Positions 24,643 through 33,203 of a stretch of 64,000 bases of DNA are shown here, one piece after another; the stretch's first letter is position 1; each line of letters starts with the position of its first letter. This stretch comes from Flavonifractor porci (GTDB lineage: Bacteria; Bacillota; Clostridia; Oscillospirales; Oscillospiraceae), in NCBI RefSeq assembly GCF_037572415.1, contig NZ_JBBHLB010000010.1:1-64000 (forward strand), given 5' to 3'. The position numbers and the translations under genes were made by a program. A model generated the notes under the pieces. It worked only from the letters and a program-made list of their open reading frames with translations. It was not told the DNA's origin and made no database searches.

Positions 24643-26553
24643 ATGAGCAACATTACTGAAACGCCTGAGGCGCCGGAGGTACTGGAGCCCCAGACGCCTC
24701 AAAAGCGGCGGTTCCGGCTGAAGTGGCCCAAGCTGACCATGAGTCCCCGGCAATACTGGTGGACTACCATGGTCCTGCTGATCGTGGTGCCCCTGATCTC
24801 CTTCACCATGGTGGAGTATCTGAATTATAACGATCCTTGGAAGGACTTTACCCCCGCCCAGATCCTGCTGAATCTGGTGTGGTACTACTTTGGTGAGCTG
24901 ATCTTCTACTTCCTCCGGGGCCGGCGCAGCGGCGCGGTAAAGCTGGGCCTGGGCATCGCCTGGGGCTTCGGCTGCGCCAACCACTACCTCATTGCATTCC
25001 GTGGCCGTACGCTGTTCCCGGGAGATTTCCTCACCCTGGGTACCGCTGCCAACGTGGCGGGCAACTATAACTATTCCCTGTCCCAGCGGCAGTGGGTGAC
25101 CCTGATCATAATGATCGCGGTGATCCTGGCCATGAAGGTACTGCCCAACGAGCCCCGGAAAAAGTTCTCATGGAAGGTGTTCGGAGCCTCGGCGGGAGCG
25201 GCCGCGGTGTTCCTGTCGGTGTTTTTCGGCACCAGTATGGTGGAGAAACTGGGGATCGAACCCTCTATGTGGACCACCCGGGGCAACGGCCTCTTCCTCA
25301 ACTTTGCCGTGTGCATGAAGTACATGAAGGTGGACAAACCGGACACCTACTCCCAGCAGACCTTAAACGATCTGGGGACGGAAAATGTCAGCGACGATCT
25401 GTCTGTGACGGTAGTGGACCCGGACGGCACGGTGCGGCCGGTGAACGTCATTGTCATTATGAATGAGTCCTTTTCCGACCTGAGTGTGCTGCCGGGGGTG
25501 GAGACCAACCAGGACCCCATGCCCTTTATTCGCGCACTGACAGAGGATACCATCAAGGGCTATGCCTATTCCTCGGTGTTTGGCGGCACCACGGCCAACT
25601 CGGAGTATGAGTTCCTCACCGGCAATACCACCGCCTATCTGCCCGCCGGTACGGTACCCTATCAGATGTACGTCTCTGACGGGGACCCTACCCTGGTGGG
25701 CCAGATGTCCGACCTGGGCTACCACACCATTGCTGCCCATCCTTACCGGTCCTCTGGCTGGAATCGCCCCTCGGTATATAAGAACTTCGGCTTTGACGAG
25801 GTATATTTTGAAAGAGACTTCCAGAACCGTACCTATATGCGGGGAGATGAGAAATCCGGATATGTCACCGATCAGTGTGACTATGAGAATCTGATCCGGC
25901 TGTATGAGGAGAAGGAGGCGGGGGAGCCCCTGTTCCTCTTCAACGTCACCATGCAGAACCACAGCGGCTATCAGTTGTCCTGGGACAACCTGCCCCGGGA
26001 GGTGTGGCTCACCGGCAGCCTGGAGGGCAGATTTCAGACGGTGAACCAGTACCTGTCCCTCATCTACCAGAGCGACCAGGCCTTCGAATACCTGATCGAC
26101 TACTTCTCCCGGGTGGAGGAGCCCACCATGATCCTCCTCTTTGGGGACCACCAGCCCCAGGTGGCCACCAACTTCTACACCGACGTGCTGGGGGAGAACC
26201 CGGATACCGCTCTGGCTCAGAAAAAGCAGATGGTACCCTTTGTGCTGTGGGCCAACTACGATATCCCGGAGGCGGATGGGGTGGAGCTCTCCCTTAACTA
26301 CCTGTCCGCCCTGCTGATGGATACCGCCAACCTGCCCATGACCGGCTACCAGAAGTTTTTGTCCCGGCTGTGGGAGGCCGCCCCGGTCATCAATACCGTG
26401 GGTGTGCGGGATGGGGAAGGCAACTGGTACGGGGAGAACGAAACGCTGCCCGACCAGTTGGATAAGACCATCCAGGCCTATAAGGTACTGCTGTATAACA
26501 ATCTTTTTGATAAATCCAACCGGCTGGAGGATTTCTTCCACCTGGCGGAATAA
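24643..26553 (+). CDS. LTA synthase family sulfatase-fold membrane protein
   Basis: Such enzymes polymerise or transfer glycerol-phosphate outside the membrane. The 636-residue protein has a cytoplasmic Pro/Glu-rich N-terminus, about five membrane segments to about residue 200, then an extracellular sulfatase-type domain. The metal-binding Glu lies in IVIMNESFSDL, the likely Thr nucleophile in GGTTANSEYEFLTG, and LLFGDHQPQ holds the Asp-His pair. The arrangement matches LtaS-like proteins. The polymer made is unknown. Confidence 0.88.
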   Translation: MSNITETPEAPEVLEPQTPQKRRFRLKWPKLTMSPRQYWWTTMVLLIVVPLISFTMVEYLNYNDPWKDFTPAQILLNLVWYYFGELIFYFLRGRRSGAVKLGLGIAWGFGCANHYLIAFRGRTLFPGDFLTLGTAANVAGNYNYSLSQRQWVTLIIMIAVILAMKVLPNEPRKKFSWKVFGASAGAAAVFLSVFFGTSMVEKLGIEPSMWTTRGNGLFLNFAVCMKYMKVDKPDTYSQQTLNDLGTENVSDDLSVTVVDPDGTVRPVNVIVIMNESFSDLSVLPGVETNQDPMPFIRALTEDTIKGYAYSSVFGGTTANSEYEFLTGNTTAYLPAGTVPYQMYVSDGDPTLVGQMSDLGYHTIAAHPYRSSGWNRPSVYKNFGFDEVYFERDFQNRTYMRGDEKSGYVTDQCDYENLIRLYEEKEAGEPLFLFNVTMQNHSGYQLSWDNLPREVWLTGSLEGRFQTVNQYLSLIYQSDQAFEYLIDYFSRVEEPTMILLFGDHQPQVATNFYTDVLGENPDTALAQKKQMVPFVLWANYDIPEADGVELSLNYLSALLMDTANLPMTGYQKFLSRLWEAAPVINTVGVRDGEGNWYGENETLPDQLDKTIQAYKVLLYNNLFDKSNRLEDFFHLAE

Positions 26554-26607
26554 GTAGTGCGCCGACGGAGAAGAAACTGCTCGGTTTTTGATTTTGTGGC
26601 ATAACAA

Positions 26608-26661
26608 TGCTCCCTCCATGAGAGACAGCGAAATAAAACGCTGCCTCTCGTGGAGGGAGCA
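26608..26661. repeat. Long hairpin-forming inverted repeat between convergent genes
   Basis: Two 23-base arms (26608-26630 and 26639-26661), differing at two positions that still allow G-U pairs on one strand, enclose the loop AAATAAAA. There is no T run, so this is not a simple terminator, though it separates convergent transcription units. Confidence 0.6.
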
Positions 26662-26693
26662 TATCACGGCCTTTGGGGGCACGTTTGATTTGG

Positions 26694-27608
26694 TTATGCG
26701 TAGATACCGGTGGAGAGGTAGCGCTCGCCGGTGTCGGGCAGAACGGTCACGATGGTCTTGCCCTGGAAGTCAGGCCGCTTGGAAAGCGCCCGAGCCGCCC
26801 AGGCGGCGGCGCCGGAGGAGATGCCCACCAGGACGCCCTCTGCCCGGGCCAGCTCCTTGGCGGCGACAATGGCCTCCGCACTGGGGACGGTAAGAACCTC
26901 ATCCACCACACTCCGATCCAGGGTGCCGGGAACAAAGCCTGCGCCGATGCCCTGGATCTTATGAGGGCCGGGCTGGCCGCCGGACAGGACGGGGGACTCA
27001 GCGGGCTCTACCGCCACTACCTTAATGTTGGGGTTCTGCTCCTTCAGGAAGCGGCCCGCGCCGGTGATGGTGCCGCCCGAGCCTACGCCGGACACCAGTA
27101 CGTCCACTGTGCCGTCGGTATCCCGCCAGATCTCCGGGCCGGTGGTCTCATAATGGGCCTGGGCGTTGGCGGGGTTATTGAACTGGTCGGGCATCCAGGC
27201 GGAGGGATCGGCCTCCAGCAGCTCCTTGGCCTTGGCAATGGCACCGCTCATGCCGCGGGCTCCCTCAGTGAGCACCAGTTCCGCCCCCAGGGCGGACAGC
27301 AGGGAGCGGCGCTCCTGGCTCATGGTCTCAGGCATGGTGAGCACCACCCGATAGCCACGCTGACGGCCAATATAGGCCAGGGCCACACCGGTATTGCCGC
27401 TGGTGGGCTCTACAATAGTAGCACCAGGCTTCAGCAGGCCGGCCTCCTCAGCGGCCCGGATCATATACAGGCCGGCCCGGTCCTTGGCAGAGGACAGGGG
27501 ATTAAAGCTCTCCAGCTTGCCCCAAACGATGCTGTCAGGGGCAAAGCGCTCCAGGTGGAGCAGGGGGGTATTACCGATCAATTCAGGAATGGTATGGGCG
27601 ATCTTCAT
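26694..27608 (-). CDS. cysK: Cysteine synthase (O-acetylserine sulfhydrylase)
   Basis: The enzyme uses PLP to make cysteine from O-acetylserine and sulfide. The 304-residue protein has the PLP-lysine region NPLSSAKDRAG (usual form NPxxSVKDR), the substrate loop PTSGNTGVALAY and the phosphate-binding GVGSGGTITGAG. All key residues are present, with an Ala instead of the common Val before the lysine. It may be regulated through the palindrome over its promoter. Confidence 0.95.
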   Translation of the reverse strand: MKIAHTIPELIGNTPLLHLERFAPDSIVWGKLESFNPLSSAKDRAGLYMIRAAEEAGLLKPGATIVEPTSGNTGVALAYIGRQRGYRVVLTMPETMSQERRSLLSALGAELVLTEGARGMSGAIAKAKELLEADPSAWMPDQFNNPANAQAHYETTGPEIWRDTDGTVDVLVSGVGSGGTITGAGRFLKEQNPNIKVVAVEPAESPVLSGGQPGPHKIQGIGAGFVPGTLDRSVVDEVLTVPSAEAIVAAKELARAEGVLVGISSGAAAWAARALSKRPDFQGKTIVTVLPDTGERYLSTGIYA

Positions 27609-27646
27609 AGTATATATCCTCCTGGGTGATTTTTTAGGTTGTTATC

Positions 27647-27680
27647 AGCATACCATATAAATCCTATGAATTCAATAGGA
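27647..27680 (-). promoter_or_regulatory. cysK promoter overlapped by a palindromic operator
   Basis: Minus-strand TTGAAT (27670-27675) and TATGCT (27647-27652) are separated by 17 bases. A palindrome TCCTAT-N7-ATAGGA at 27662-27680 covers the -35 box, as expected for a repressor of sulfur-assimilation genes (CymR-like by context only). Confidence 0.6.
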
Positions 27681-27693
27681 ATTTTGGACAATA

Positions 27694-27725
27694 AACAAGG
27701 CCCGCCAGATGGCGGGCCTTGTTTT
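27694..27725. terminator. Bidirectional terminator after metQ
   Basis: AACAAGGCCCGCC pairs with GGCGGGCCTTGTT around AGAT. The minus-strand copy runs into TTTATT. It ends metQ before the cysK promoter. Confidence 0.85.
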
Positions 27726-27738
27726 GATGTTTAGAAAA

Positions 27739-28602
27739 TCAGAACATGGGAACGACGGCGCCGGGCCAGGTCTCTTCCATAAAGGTCTTGACCTCATCGC
27801 TCTTCAGAGCGGCCACCAGGGCCTGGATGGCGGGATCGTTCTCCTTGCCCTCCTTAACAGCCAGCACGTTGACGTAAGCCTGAGCGGCCTCGCCGTCGGT
27901 GGACTCCACAGCCAGAGCGTCGGCGGCGTTCAGACCGGCCTGCAGAGCGTAGTTGCCGTTGATAACGGCCAGATCCAGGCTGTCCAGAGAACGGGGCAGC
28001 TGAGCGGCCTCCAGCTCCTGGATGTCCAGGTTCTTGGGATTCTCGGCGATGTCCAGCTTGGTGGCGGTGAGACCCACGCCTTCCTTCAGGGTGATCAGGC
28101 CCTCCTGCTGGAGCAGGAGCAGAGCGCGGCCCTCATTGGTGGGATCGTTGGGTACACCAATGACAGCGCCGTCAGGCAGGTCGGCCAGAGAGACGGTCTT
28201 GCCGGCATAGATGCCGAAGGGCTCATAGTGCAGGTCAGCCACGCTTACCAGATGGGTGCCGTTCTCAGTGTTGAAGTCGTTCAGGTAGGTAATGTGCTGG
28301 AAGTAGTTGGCGTCCACCTGGCCGTCCTCGGTAACCATGTTGGGCTGGATGTAATCAGTGAACTCCTGGATCTCCAGGGTAATGCCCTGCTCAGCCAGGA
28401 CCTCCTTGGCGACCTTCAGGATCTCAGCGTGAGGGGTGGGGGAAGCGGCCACCTTGATGACGGTGCCCTCCAGAGAGGCGCTGTTCTCGGCGCCGGGGGT
28501 CTGGGAGTTGCCGGCGGGGGTGTTGGCGGTGCCGCCGCCGCAGCCAGCCAGCAGGCCAAAGGACAGAGCGCCGGTCAGGAGCAGAGAGACAAACTTCTTC
28601 AT
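27739..28602 (-). CDS. metQ: MetQ/NlpA-type methionine-binding lipoprotein
   Basis: This 287-residue lipoprotein has lipobox LAGC (Cys21), then a NlpA/MetQ domain with the family segments VAASPTPHAEIL, FTDYIQPN, NANYFQH-like DANYFQHITYLNDFN and GVPNDPTNEGRALLLLQ. It delivers methionine to MetNI. ATG at 28602 follows AAAGGAG; the reading from 28653 is rejected. It has its own promoter and a T-box leader, separate from metNI. Confidence 0.93.
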   Translation of the reverse strand: MKKFVSLLLTGALSFGLLAGCGGGTANTPAGNSQTPGAENSASLEGTVIKVAASPTPHAEILKVAKEVLAEQGITLEIQEFTDYIQPNMVTEDGQVDANYFQHITYLNDFNTENGTHLVSVADLHYEPFGIYAGKTVSLADLPDGAVIGVPNDPTNEGRALLLLQQEGLITLKEGVGLTATKLDIAENPKNLDIQELEAAQLPRSLDSLDLAVINGNYALQAGLNAADALAVESTDGEAAQAYVNVLAVKEGKENDPAIQALVAALKSDEVKTFMEETWPGAVVPMF

Positions 28603-28651
28603 GGTACATTTCTCCTTTTCGTTTCTTGAAGTGCTGCCCAAATTTGAGTAC

Positions 28652-28683
28652 AAAAAAACGCCCTTGAAACAAATTCAAGGACG
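28652..28683 (-). terminator. T-box terminator hairpin
   Basis: On the minus strand CGTCCTTGAA pairs with TTCAAGGGCG and is followed by seven T residues (28652-28658). It ends the T-box leader about 50 bases before the metQ start codon. Confidence 0.88.
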
Positions 28684-28943
28684 AGAGCTTTCCGCTTCGT
28701 GGTACCACCTTGCTTCACCACTGCCTCGCGACAGGGGCCTTATGGAGTACAGCCATACTCCTGCGCGCTGACGGGCGCACCCGTCGCAGCCTATACCTTG
28801 CGGTAGTCGGTGCGCCGCTCCGAGACCATCTTCACCAAAACCTTCCGTACCCGTTCCCACCATACCGGGCTCTCTGTGCCGTATCTTTCTGGCTACTCTT
28901 CTCTTCATTGCGTTTGAGGGGCGTATTCAGTTCTCACTGGGTT
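28652..28943 (-). ncRNA. T-box riboswitch leader, methionine specifier
   Basis: The 436-base gap before metQ holds this leader. The conserved T-box AAGGTGGTACCACG is at 28698-28711 (minus strand), followed by a terminator whose 5' arm can be captured in an antiterminator. Upstream lies a long stem I region. In its 3' side the sequence GGTGAAG-ATG-GTCTCGG places AUG (28827-28829) at the specifier position, matching the methionine transporter downstream. Uncharged tRNA-Met would open metQ expression. The specifier choice was made by eye. Confidence 0.88.
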
Positions 28944-28949
28944 GCAATT

Positions 28950-28978
28950 AGTTTACAACTGAGAGCCGTTGCTGTCAA
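28950..28978 (-). promoter_or_regulatory. Promoter of the T-box-metQ transcript
   Basis: Minus-strand TTGACA (28973-28978) and TAAACT (28950-28955) are separated by 17 bases, just upstream of the T-box leader. Confidence 0.8.
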
Positions 28979-28999
28979 GCGGTCACATTGACTAAAAAA

Positions 29000-29036
29000 A
29001 TATCCGGCAAACCAAATAGTTTGCCGGATATCACAA
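29000..29036 (-). terminator. Terminator after metI
   Basis: On the minus strand GATATCCGGCAAAC pairs with GTTTGCCGGATAT(T) and runs into seven T residues. It lies just past the metI stop and separates metNI from T-box-metQ. Confidence 0.9.
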
Positions 29037-29038
29037 AT

Positions 29039-29818
29039 TTACAGCAGGCCGTTGGGCTCCCGCTTTTCTGCATCAATTTTATGGGAGACCGATTTGGAGC
29101 GGCGTTTTTTGCCGCCCTTGTCGGTGATGCGGTGGTCCAGGCCGACGGCAATCTTGGTGCCGATGGTCTGGAAGACCTGGACCAGAATGACGATGAGGAC
29201 CACTGCCACAAACATAACACCGTAGTTATACTTGTTATAGCCATAGTTAATGGCGATTTTACCCAGTCCGCCGCCGCCGATAAAGCCAGCCATGGAGCCG
29301 TAGCCCAGGATGGTAATGAGAGCAGTGACAAAGCCGGCTACCAGACCGGGCTTGCTTTCGGGCAGGATCACCTTCCAGATAATTTGGAAAGGGGTACAGC
29401 CCATGGACTGAGCGGCTTCGATGACACCCTTGTCCACCTCTCGCAGGGAGGTCTCCACCAGTCGGGCCACAAAGGGAGCGGCGGCGGCCACCAGAGGCAG
29501 GATGGCGGCAGGGGTGCCGATGGTGGTACCGATGATGGGCTTGAACACGGGCAGGAGCATCATCATCAGAATGAGGAAGGGGACTGAGCGAAGAATATTG
29601 ATGACGATGTTGATAAACTTCATCAGGGGGCCGGGCAGGGGGCGCACGCCGTCCTTTTCGCCGGCCACCAGGATCACACCTAGGATCAGGCCCAGCAGAC
29701 AAGCCAGCACAGTGGCCAGCACGGTGGAGTAAATGGTTTCCCAGATGCCATAGAGCATCTCCTGCTGCATGGCGGGCTCGGTAAGGGCGGCCATCATTTG
29801 GTTCAGAAACTTATCCAT
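29039..29818 (-). CDS. metI: Methionine ABC transporter permease
   Basis: The 259-residue permease has about five membrane segments and the coupling loop IEAAQSMGCTPFQIIWKVILPES. The N-terminal region ETIYSTVLATVLACLLGLILG is typical of MetI. The last 30 residues are unusually basic (LDHRITDKGGKKRRSKSVSHK). Its ATG overlaps the metN stop by 8 bases. Confidence 0.94.
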   Translation of the reverse strand: MDKFLNQMMAALTEPAMQQEMLYGIWETIYSTVLATVLACLLGLILGVILVAGEKDGVRPLPGPLMKFINIVINILRSVPFLILMMMLLPVFKPIIGTTIGTPAAILPLVAAAAPFVARLVETSLREVDKGVIEAAQSMGCTPFQIIWKVILPESKPGLVAGFVTALITILGYGSMAGFIGGGGLGKIAINYGYNKYNYGVMFVAVVLIVILVQVFQTIGTKIAVGLDHRITDKGGKKRRSKSVSHKIDAEKREPNGLL

Positions 29819-30815
29819 GATAGTCGGGCACCTCCTCCACAGTCACGTCCTTCTGGGCGCGGAGATAATTCATGGCCTTGGAGGCCTCGGTTTTGTCCTC
29901 CGGCAGGCCCAGCAGCATGGAGCCAAAGGCTTTGCCGTTCACATTGCGGGTATCGGCACCCAGAATGTTGACCTTGACCCCGCAGTCGATGGCCAGGGAG
30001 GCGATGAGAGGCTCGTAGGAGGAGCCGCCGTTGAACACCACCCGCACCACATTGGCCACGGGGAACTGGTCGATATGGGCCCCCTCGGGGAATACCAGCT
30101 TGCGGCCTGCCTCGGTCTTGGGGTTGGAGAAAACCTCCTCCACCGTGCCGGTCTCCACCATATGCCCGTGGTCCAGAATGGCCACGTGGGTGCAGATCTC
30201 CTCCACCACCGCCATCTCGTGGGTGATGACCACCACGGTGATGCCAAGACGCTGATTGATGTCCTGGATCAGCTTCAGGATAGAGCGGGTGGTGGTGGGG
30301 TCCAGAGCGGAAGTGGCCTCGTCACACAGCAGCATCTTGGGGTTGGAGGCCAGAGCACGGGCGATGGCGATGCGCTGCTTCTGGCCGCCGGACAGCTGGG
30401 CGGGGTAGGCGTTGGCCTTGTCGGGCAGGCCCACGATGTCCAGGTACTCCAGAGCACGCTTTTTGGCCTCCGAAGCCGGGACGCCGGCGATCTCCATGGG
30501 GAAGCAGATGTTCTTCAGGCAGGTCCGCTGCATCAGCAGGTTGAACTGCTGGAAAATCATGCTGATGGACCGGCGGGTCTGGCGCAGACGGGCGGGGGAG
30601 AGCTCCATCAGGTTCTCCCCGTCGATGAGGACCTCTCCCTGGGTGGGCCGCTCCAGCAGGTTGATGCAGCGCACCAGGGTGGATTTACCCGCGCCGCTCA
30701 TGCCGACGATACCAAAGATATCCCCGTCCCCAATGGTCAGGTTGATATCCGACAGGGCCTCAAAGTCCCCGTCCGCCGTGGGAAAGACCTTGGATAAGTG
30801 TTTCAGTTCGATCAC
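29811..30815 (-). CDS. metN: Methionine ABC transporter ATP-binding protein
   Basis: The 334-residue ATPase has Walker A GMSGAGKS, signature LSGGQKQR, Walker B MLLCDEATSALDP and a C-terminal NIL regulatory domain (about residues 260-334, including FNGGSSYEPLIASLAIDCGVKVNILGADTRNVNG), which senses methionine in the family. The GTG at 30815 is chosen because AAGGAG lies 9 bases upstream; a TTG at 30866 lacks a site. Confidence 0.94.
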   Translation of the reverse strand: MIELKHLSKVFPTADGDFEALSDINLTIGDGDIFGIVGMSGAGKSTLVRCINLLERPTQGEVLIDGENLMELSPARLRQTRRSISMIFQQFNLLMQRTCLKNICFPMEIAGVPASEAKKRALEYLDIVGLPDKANAYPAQLSGGQKQRIAIARALASNPKMLLCDEATSALDPTTTRSILKLIQDINQRLGITVVVITHEMAVVEEICTHVAILDHGHMVETGTVEEVFSNPKTEAGRKLVFPEGAHIDQFPVANVVRVVFNGGSSYEPLIASLAIDCGVKVNILGADTRNVNGKAFGSMLLGLPEDKTEASKAMNYLRAQKDVTVEEVPDYHG

Positions 30816-30892
30816 AGGTCTGTTCTCCTTCGTCTGATTTGTATGTAATACCTCCGGTTTTGACAAAACACCGGGATGTTTGCATCGGGAAT

Positions 30893-30921
30893 ATTCTATG
30901 ACAACCGGGACGGGCTGTCAA
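30893..30921 (-). promoter_or_regulatory. Promoter of metNI
   Basis: Minus-strand TTGACA (30916-30921) and TAGAAT (30893-30898) are separated by 17 bases. The leader to metN is about 70 bases, too short for a T-box, so metNI is not under the metQ switch. Confidence 0.78.
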
Positions 30922-30942
30922 GGTGTTTCGGGGCGGAAGAGA

Positions 30943-30970
30943 GGGGGCGATGTGGGCATCGGCCCCTACA
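30943..30970. repeat. Intergenic palindromic repeat (REP-like), variant copy
   Basis: GGGGGCGATG pairs with CATCGGCCCC around TGGG and ends in the tail TACA. It resembles the repeats in the phage-derived cluster (34883-34910, 39143-39170), which share the CCCCTAC tail. Confidence 0.55.
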
Positions 30971-31005
30971 GGGATGCTGGAGAATGGTCAGAGCAAAAAG
31001 AAACA

Positions 31006-31030
31006 GCCGGGCCATTGGCCCGGCTGTTCA
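31006..31030 (-). terminator. Terminator after rpsR
   Basis: On the minus strand AACAGCCGGGCC pairs with GGCCCGGCTGTT around AAT/T and runs into TCTTTTTG. It closes the rpsF-ssb-rpsR operon 10 bases past the stop. Confidence 0.88.
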
Positions 31031-31039
31031 ATGACGCTA

Positions 31040-31279
31040 TTAGTCGGTCACGAAGGGCAGCAGCGCGATCTGACGAGCACGCTTGATGGCCTCAGTGAGC
31101 TGACGCTGATGCATGGCGCAGGTGCCGGTGGTGCGGCGGGGCAGAATCTTGCTCCGCTCGGACAGGAACCGACGCAGCTTCACGGCGTCCTTATAGTCGA
31201 TGTGCTCCACCTTGTCCACACAGAAGGTGCAGACCTTGCGGCGCTTACGGCCGCGGGGGCGCTCTCTATCCATAGCCAT
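31040..31279 (-). CDS. rpsR: 30S ribosomal protein S18
   Basis: The 79-residue protein is basic and has the S18 core IDYKDAVKLRRFLSERSKILPRR and the ending QLTEAIKRARQIALLPF. It keeps the zinc-type cysteines (CTFC) of the C+ form. It binds S6 in the platform of the small subunit. The start at 31279 or at the next ATG (31273) is possible. Confidence 0.97.
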   Translation of the reverse strand: MAMDRERPRGRKRRKVCTFCVDKVEHIDYKDAVKLRRFLSERSKILPRRTTGTCAMHQRQLTEAIKRARQIALLPFVTD

Positions 31280-31354
31280 AACTGGAAAACCTCCCTTGTT
31301 CCGGGCCTATAGTCCGGCTTGTTTTATGATGCGGCATCCGCCGCTGTGTTCGGT

Positions 31355-31837
31355 TTAGAAGGGCAATTCGCCGTCATCCTCGGTGAGTTCGGCAAACTGG
31401 TCGCCGCCGGCAGGGGCGGAATAGCCGCCGCCAACAGGGGCCGCGGGGGGCGCATAGCCGCCGGGCGTGCCGTAGCCGCCGGAGGGCGCGCTATATCCGC
31501 CGCCCTCGGCGTCCCGCTTGGAGTCGCCAAAATACACGTTGTCGGCCACCACCTCGGCAGTGCGGCGCTTGTTGCCGTCCCGGTCGGTCCAGTCACGCAG
31601 CTGGAGCCGGCCCTCCACCACGGCCATACGGCCCTTGGTGAGAAAACGGGAGACAAATTCCGCCGTCTGACGCCAGGCCACGATATCAATGAAATCGGTG
31701 GCCTTTTCGCCGGTGGTCTTGTCCTTAAAGTCCCGGTCCACAGCCAGAGAGAAGGAGGCCACGGCCGTCCCGGTCTGAGTGTGCCGGAGTTCAGGGTCAC
31801 GGGTCAGACGGCCCATGAGAATAATACGGTTCAGCAT
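31355..31837 (-). CDS. ssb: Single-stranded DNA-binding protein
   Basis: The 160-residue protein has the N-terminal OB fold (MLNRIILMGRLTRDPELRHT), a Gly/Tyr/Pro-rich flexible linker (about 110-148) and the acidic tip DDGELPF that recruits repair and replication enzymes. It sits between rpsF and rpsR, the standard order. Confidence 0.97.
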   Translation of the reverse strand: MLNRIILMGRLTRDPELRHTQTGTAVASFSLAVDRDFKDKTTGEKATDFIDIVAWRQTAEFVSRFLTKGRMAVVEGRLQLRDWTDRDGNKRRTAEVVADNVYFGDSKRDAEGGGYSAPSGGYGTPGGYAPPAAPVGGGYSAPAGGDQFAELTEDDGELPF

Positions 31838-31852
31838 GAAGCCTCTCCTCTC

Positions 31853-32149
31853 TTACTCGTCCTTGCAGACGATCAGGGAGCGCATCACACCGTCAGTGAT
31901 CCGCAGGATACGATCCAGCTCACGGGGGAACTCGGGCTTGGACTCGAAAGTCATCAGCACATAGTAGCCCTCGGTCAGGTCATTGATGGGATAGGCCAGG
32001 TGGCGCTTGCCCCACTCGTCGACCTCAGCCAGGGTGCCGTTCTGCTCCACCAGAGTCTTGAACTTCTGCACCATGGCAGCAGTGGCCTCCTCGCCCAGGT
32101 TGGGATTGAGGATGTAGACCACCTCGTAGTTACCGCTGAGTTTTGCCAT
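31853..32149 (-). CDS. rpsF: 30S ribosomal protein S6
   Basis: The 98-residue protein has the S6 features YEVVYILNPNLGEE near the start, DEWGKRHLAYPINDLTEGYYVL in the middle and DGVMRSLIV at the end. First gene of the rpsF-ssb-rpsR operon, 15 bases before ssb. Confidence 0.97.
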   Translation of the reverse strand: MAKLSGNYEVVYILNPNLGEEATAAMVQKFKTLVEQNGTLAEVDEWGKRHLAYPINDLTEGYYVLMTFESKPEFPRELDRILRITDGVMRSLIVCKDE

Positions 32150-32164
32150 TTTCTTTGCACCTCC

Positions 32165-32218
32165 TTATGGACATATGGCCCCCGCCCTCTGCGGGAGCAA
32201 GGATGGCTTGTCACAAAC
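32165..32218 (-). promoter_or_regulatory. Possible rpsF leader hairpin (S6:S18 autoregulation)
   Basis: On the minus strand GCTCCCGC and a G/C-rich partner form a hairpin between promoter and rpsF. The known rpsF leader motif binds the S6:S18 complex through a bulged CCG. A matching bulge is plausible but was not established. Confidence 0.35.
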
Positions 32219-32228
32219 AAGCCCTATT

Positions 32229-32256
32229 ATTATATAAGATATTTGGAAAAAGTCAA
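32229..32256 (-). promoter_or_regulatory. Promoter of rpsF-ssb-rpsR
   Basis: Minus-strand TTGACT (32251-32256) and TATAAT (32229-32234) are separated by 16 bases. Confidence 0.8.
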
Positions 32257-32396
32257 GATTTTTTCGCGGAAAAATAAAAAATAAAAAACTTTCAGATTCT
32301 GTGCAATATTTGGGCGGCCTGCCCCATTGTATAGGCAGAAGGGCCGGTGAGGCCCATGAAGGAAATCAAAAATTTCATTGTAAAGGAGTGTTTCAC

Positions 32397-33176
32397 ATGA
32401 AAAGAGGATTTGGAACAGGTTTTGTGTCCGGTATGCTGGTTGTAGCTTTGGCAGTGGGATTGGGAATGACCGCGATGGCGGCTACCAGAACCATTAAAGT
32501 GGAAGACGACATTCAGGTGACCCTGAACGGTGCGCGGTTCCAACCCAGGGATGCCGATGGAAACAAGGTGCCCCTCTTCTCCTACAACGGCACCACCTAT
32601 GCCCCTGTCCGGGCCATCTGCGAGGCCGCCGGCCTGAAGGTGGATTACGATTCCGCTACCTATACCGCCGTGCTTACCACTCAGGACCAGTATATCGCCT
32701 CCACCCCCGGCGCATCCAATTATATTACGGTGGAAAAGGCCAAGAGCGCGGCCCTCAATCATGCAGGCGTGAAGGCCAGCGAGGCTATCTTTGTGAAGGC
32801 TGGACTGGATTGGGATGATGGCCGGGTGTACTACGAGGTAGAGTTCTATGCCGGCAATACTGAGTACGACTACGATATTGACGCGGTGAGCGGCGCGGTG
32901 CTCTCCTATGATCGGGAGTGGGATGACTTCTCCCTGAAGGGTAGCGGCAGCAGCGGCACCGCCACCCAGGACGACCTGATCAGCGAGTCCAAGGCCAAGC
33001 AGATCGCCTTGGCCAAAGCGCCTGCCGGTACCACCGTGGTCAAGTGCAAGCTGGACCGGGACGATGGCCGGTATGTGTACGAGATTAAGATGCGCAACGG
33101 CAACATGGAGTACGACTGCGACATCAACGCGGTTACCGGTGTGATCATCGACTGGGATGCCGACCGGGACGACTGA
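32397..33176 (+). CDS. Secreted protein with stalk domain and two PepSY repeats
   Basis: The 259-residue protein has a signal peptide (about residues 1-30), then a copper-amine-oxidase-N-like 'stalk' domain (TIKVEDDIQVTLNGARF... YAPVRAICEAAGLKVDYD), followed by two PepSY units that share the pattern DDGRxxYExxxxxGNxEYDxDIxAVxG. PepSY domains are linked to protease inhibition or folding in the envelope. ATG at 32397 follows AAAGGAG. The natural ending DWDADRDD is acidic. Single-gene unit with its own terminator. Confidence 0.82.
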   Translation: MKRGFGTGFVSGMLVVALAVGLGMTAMAATRTIKVEDDIQVTLNGARFQPRDADGNKVPLFSYNGTTYAPVRAICEAAGLKVDYDSATYTAVLTTQDQYIASTPGASNYITVEKAKSAALNHAGVKASEAIFVKAGLDWDDGRVYYEVEFYAGNTEYDYDIDAVSGAVLSYDREWDDFSLKGSGSSGTATQDDLISESKAKQIALAKAPAGTTVVKCKLDRDDGRYVYEIKMRNGNMEYDCDINAVTGVIIDWDADRDD

Positions 33177-33203
33177 TCCGGTGACACAGACAAGTAAATA
33201 AAG

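Noticed and set aside
26608..26661. Miniature transposable element
   Set aside because: The palindrome has no flanking target duplication that I can see and no second copy in the window.
30816..30892. SAM riboswitch or T-box before metN
   Set aside because: The leader is only about 70 bases and lacks the T-box consensus and a terminator.
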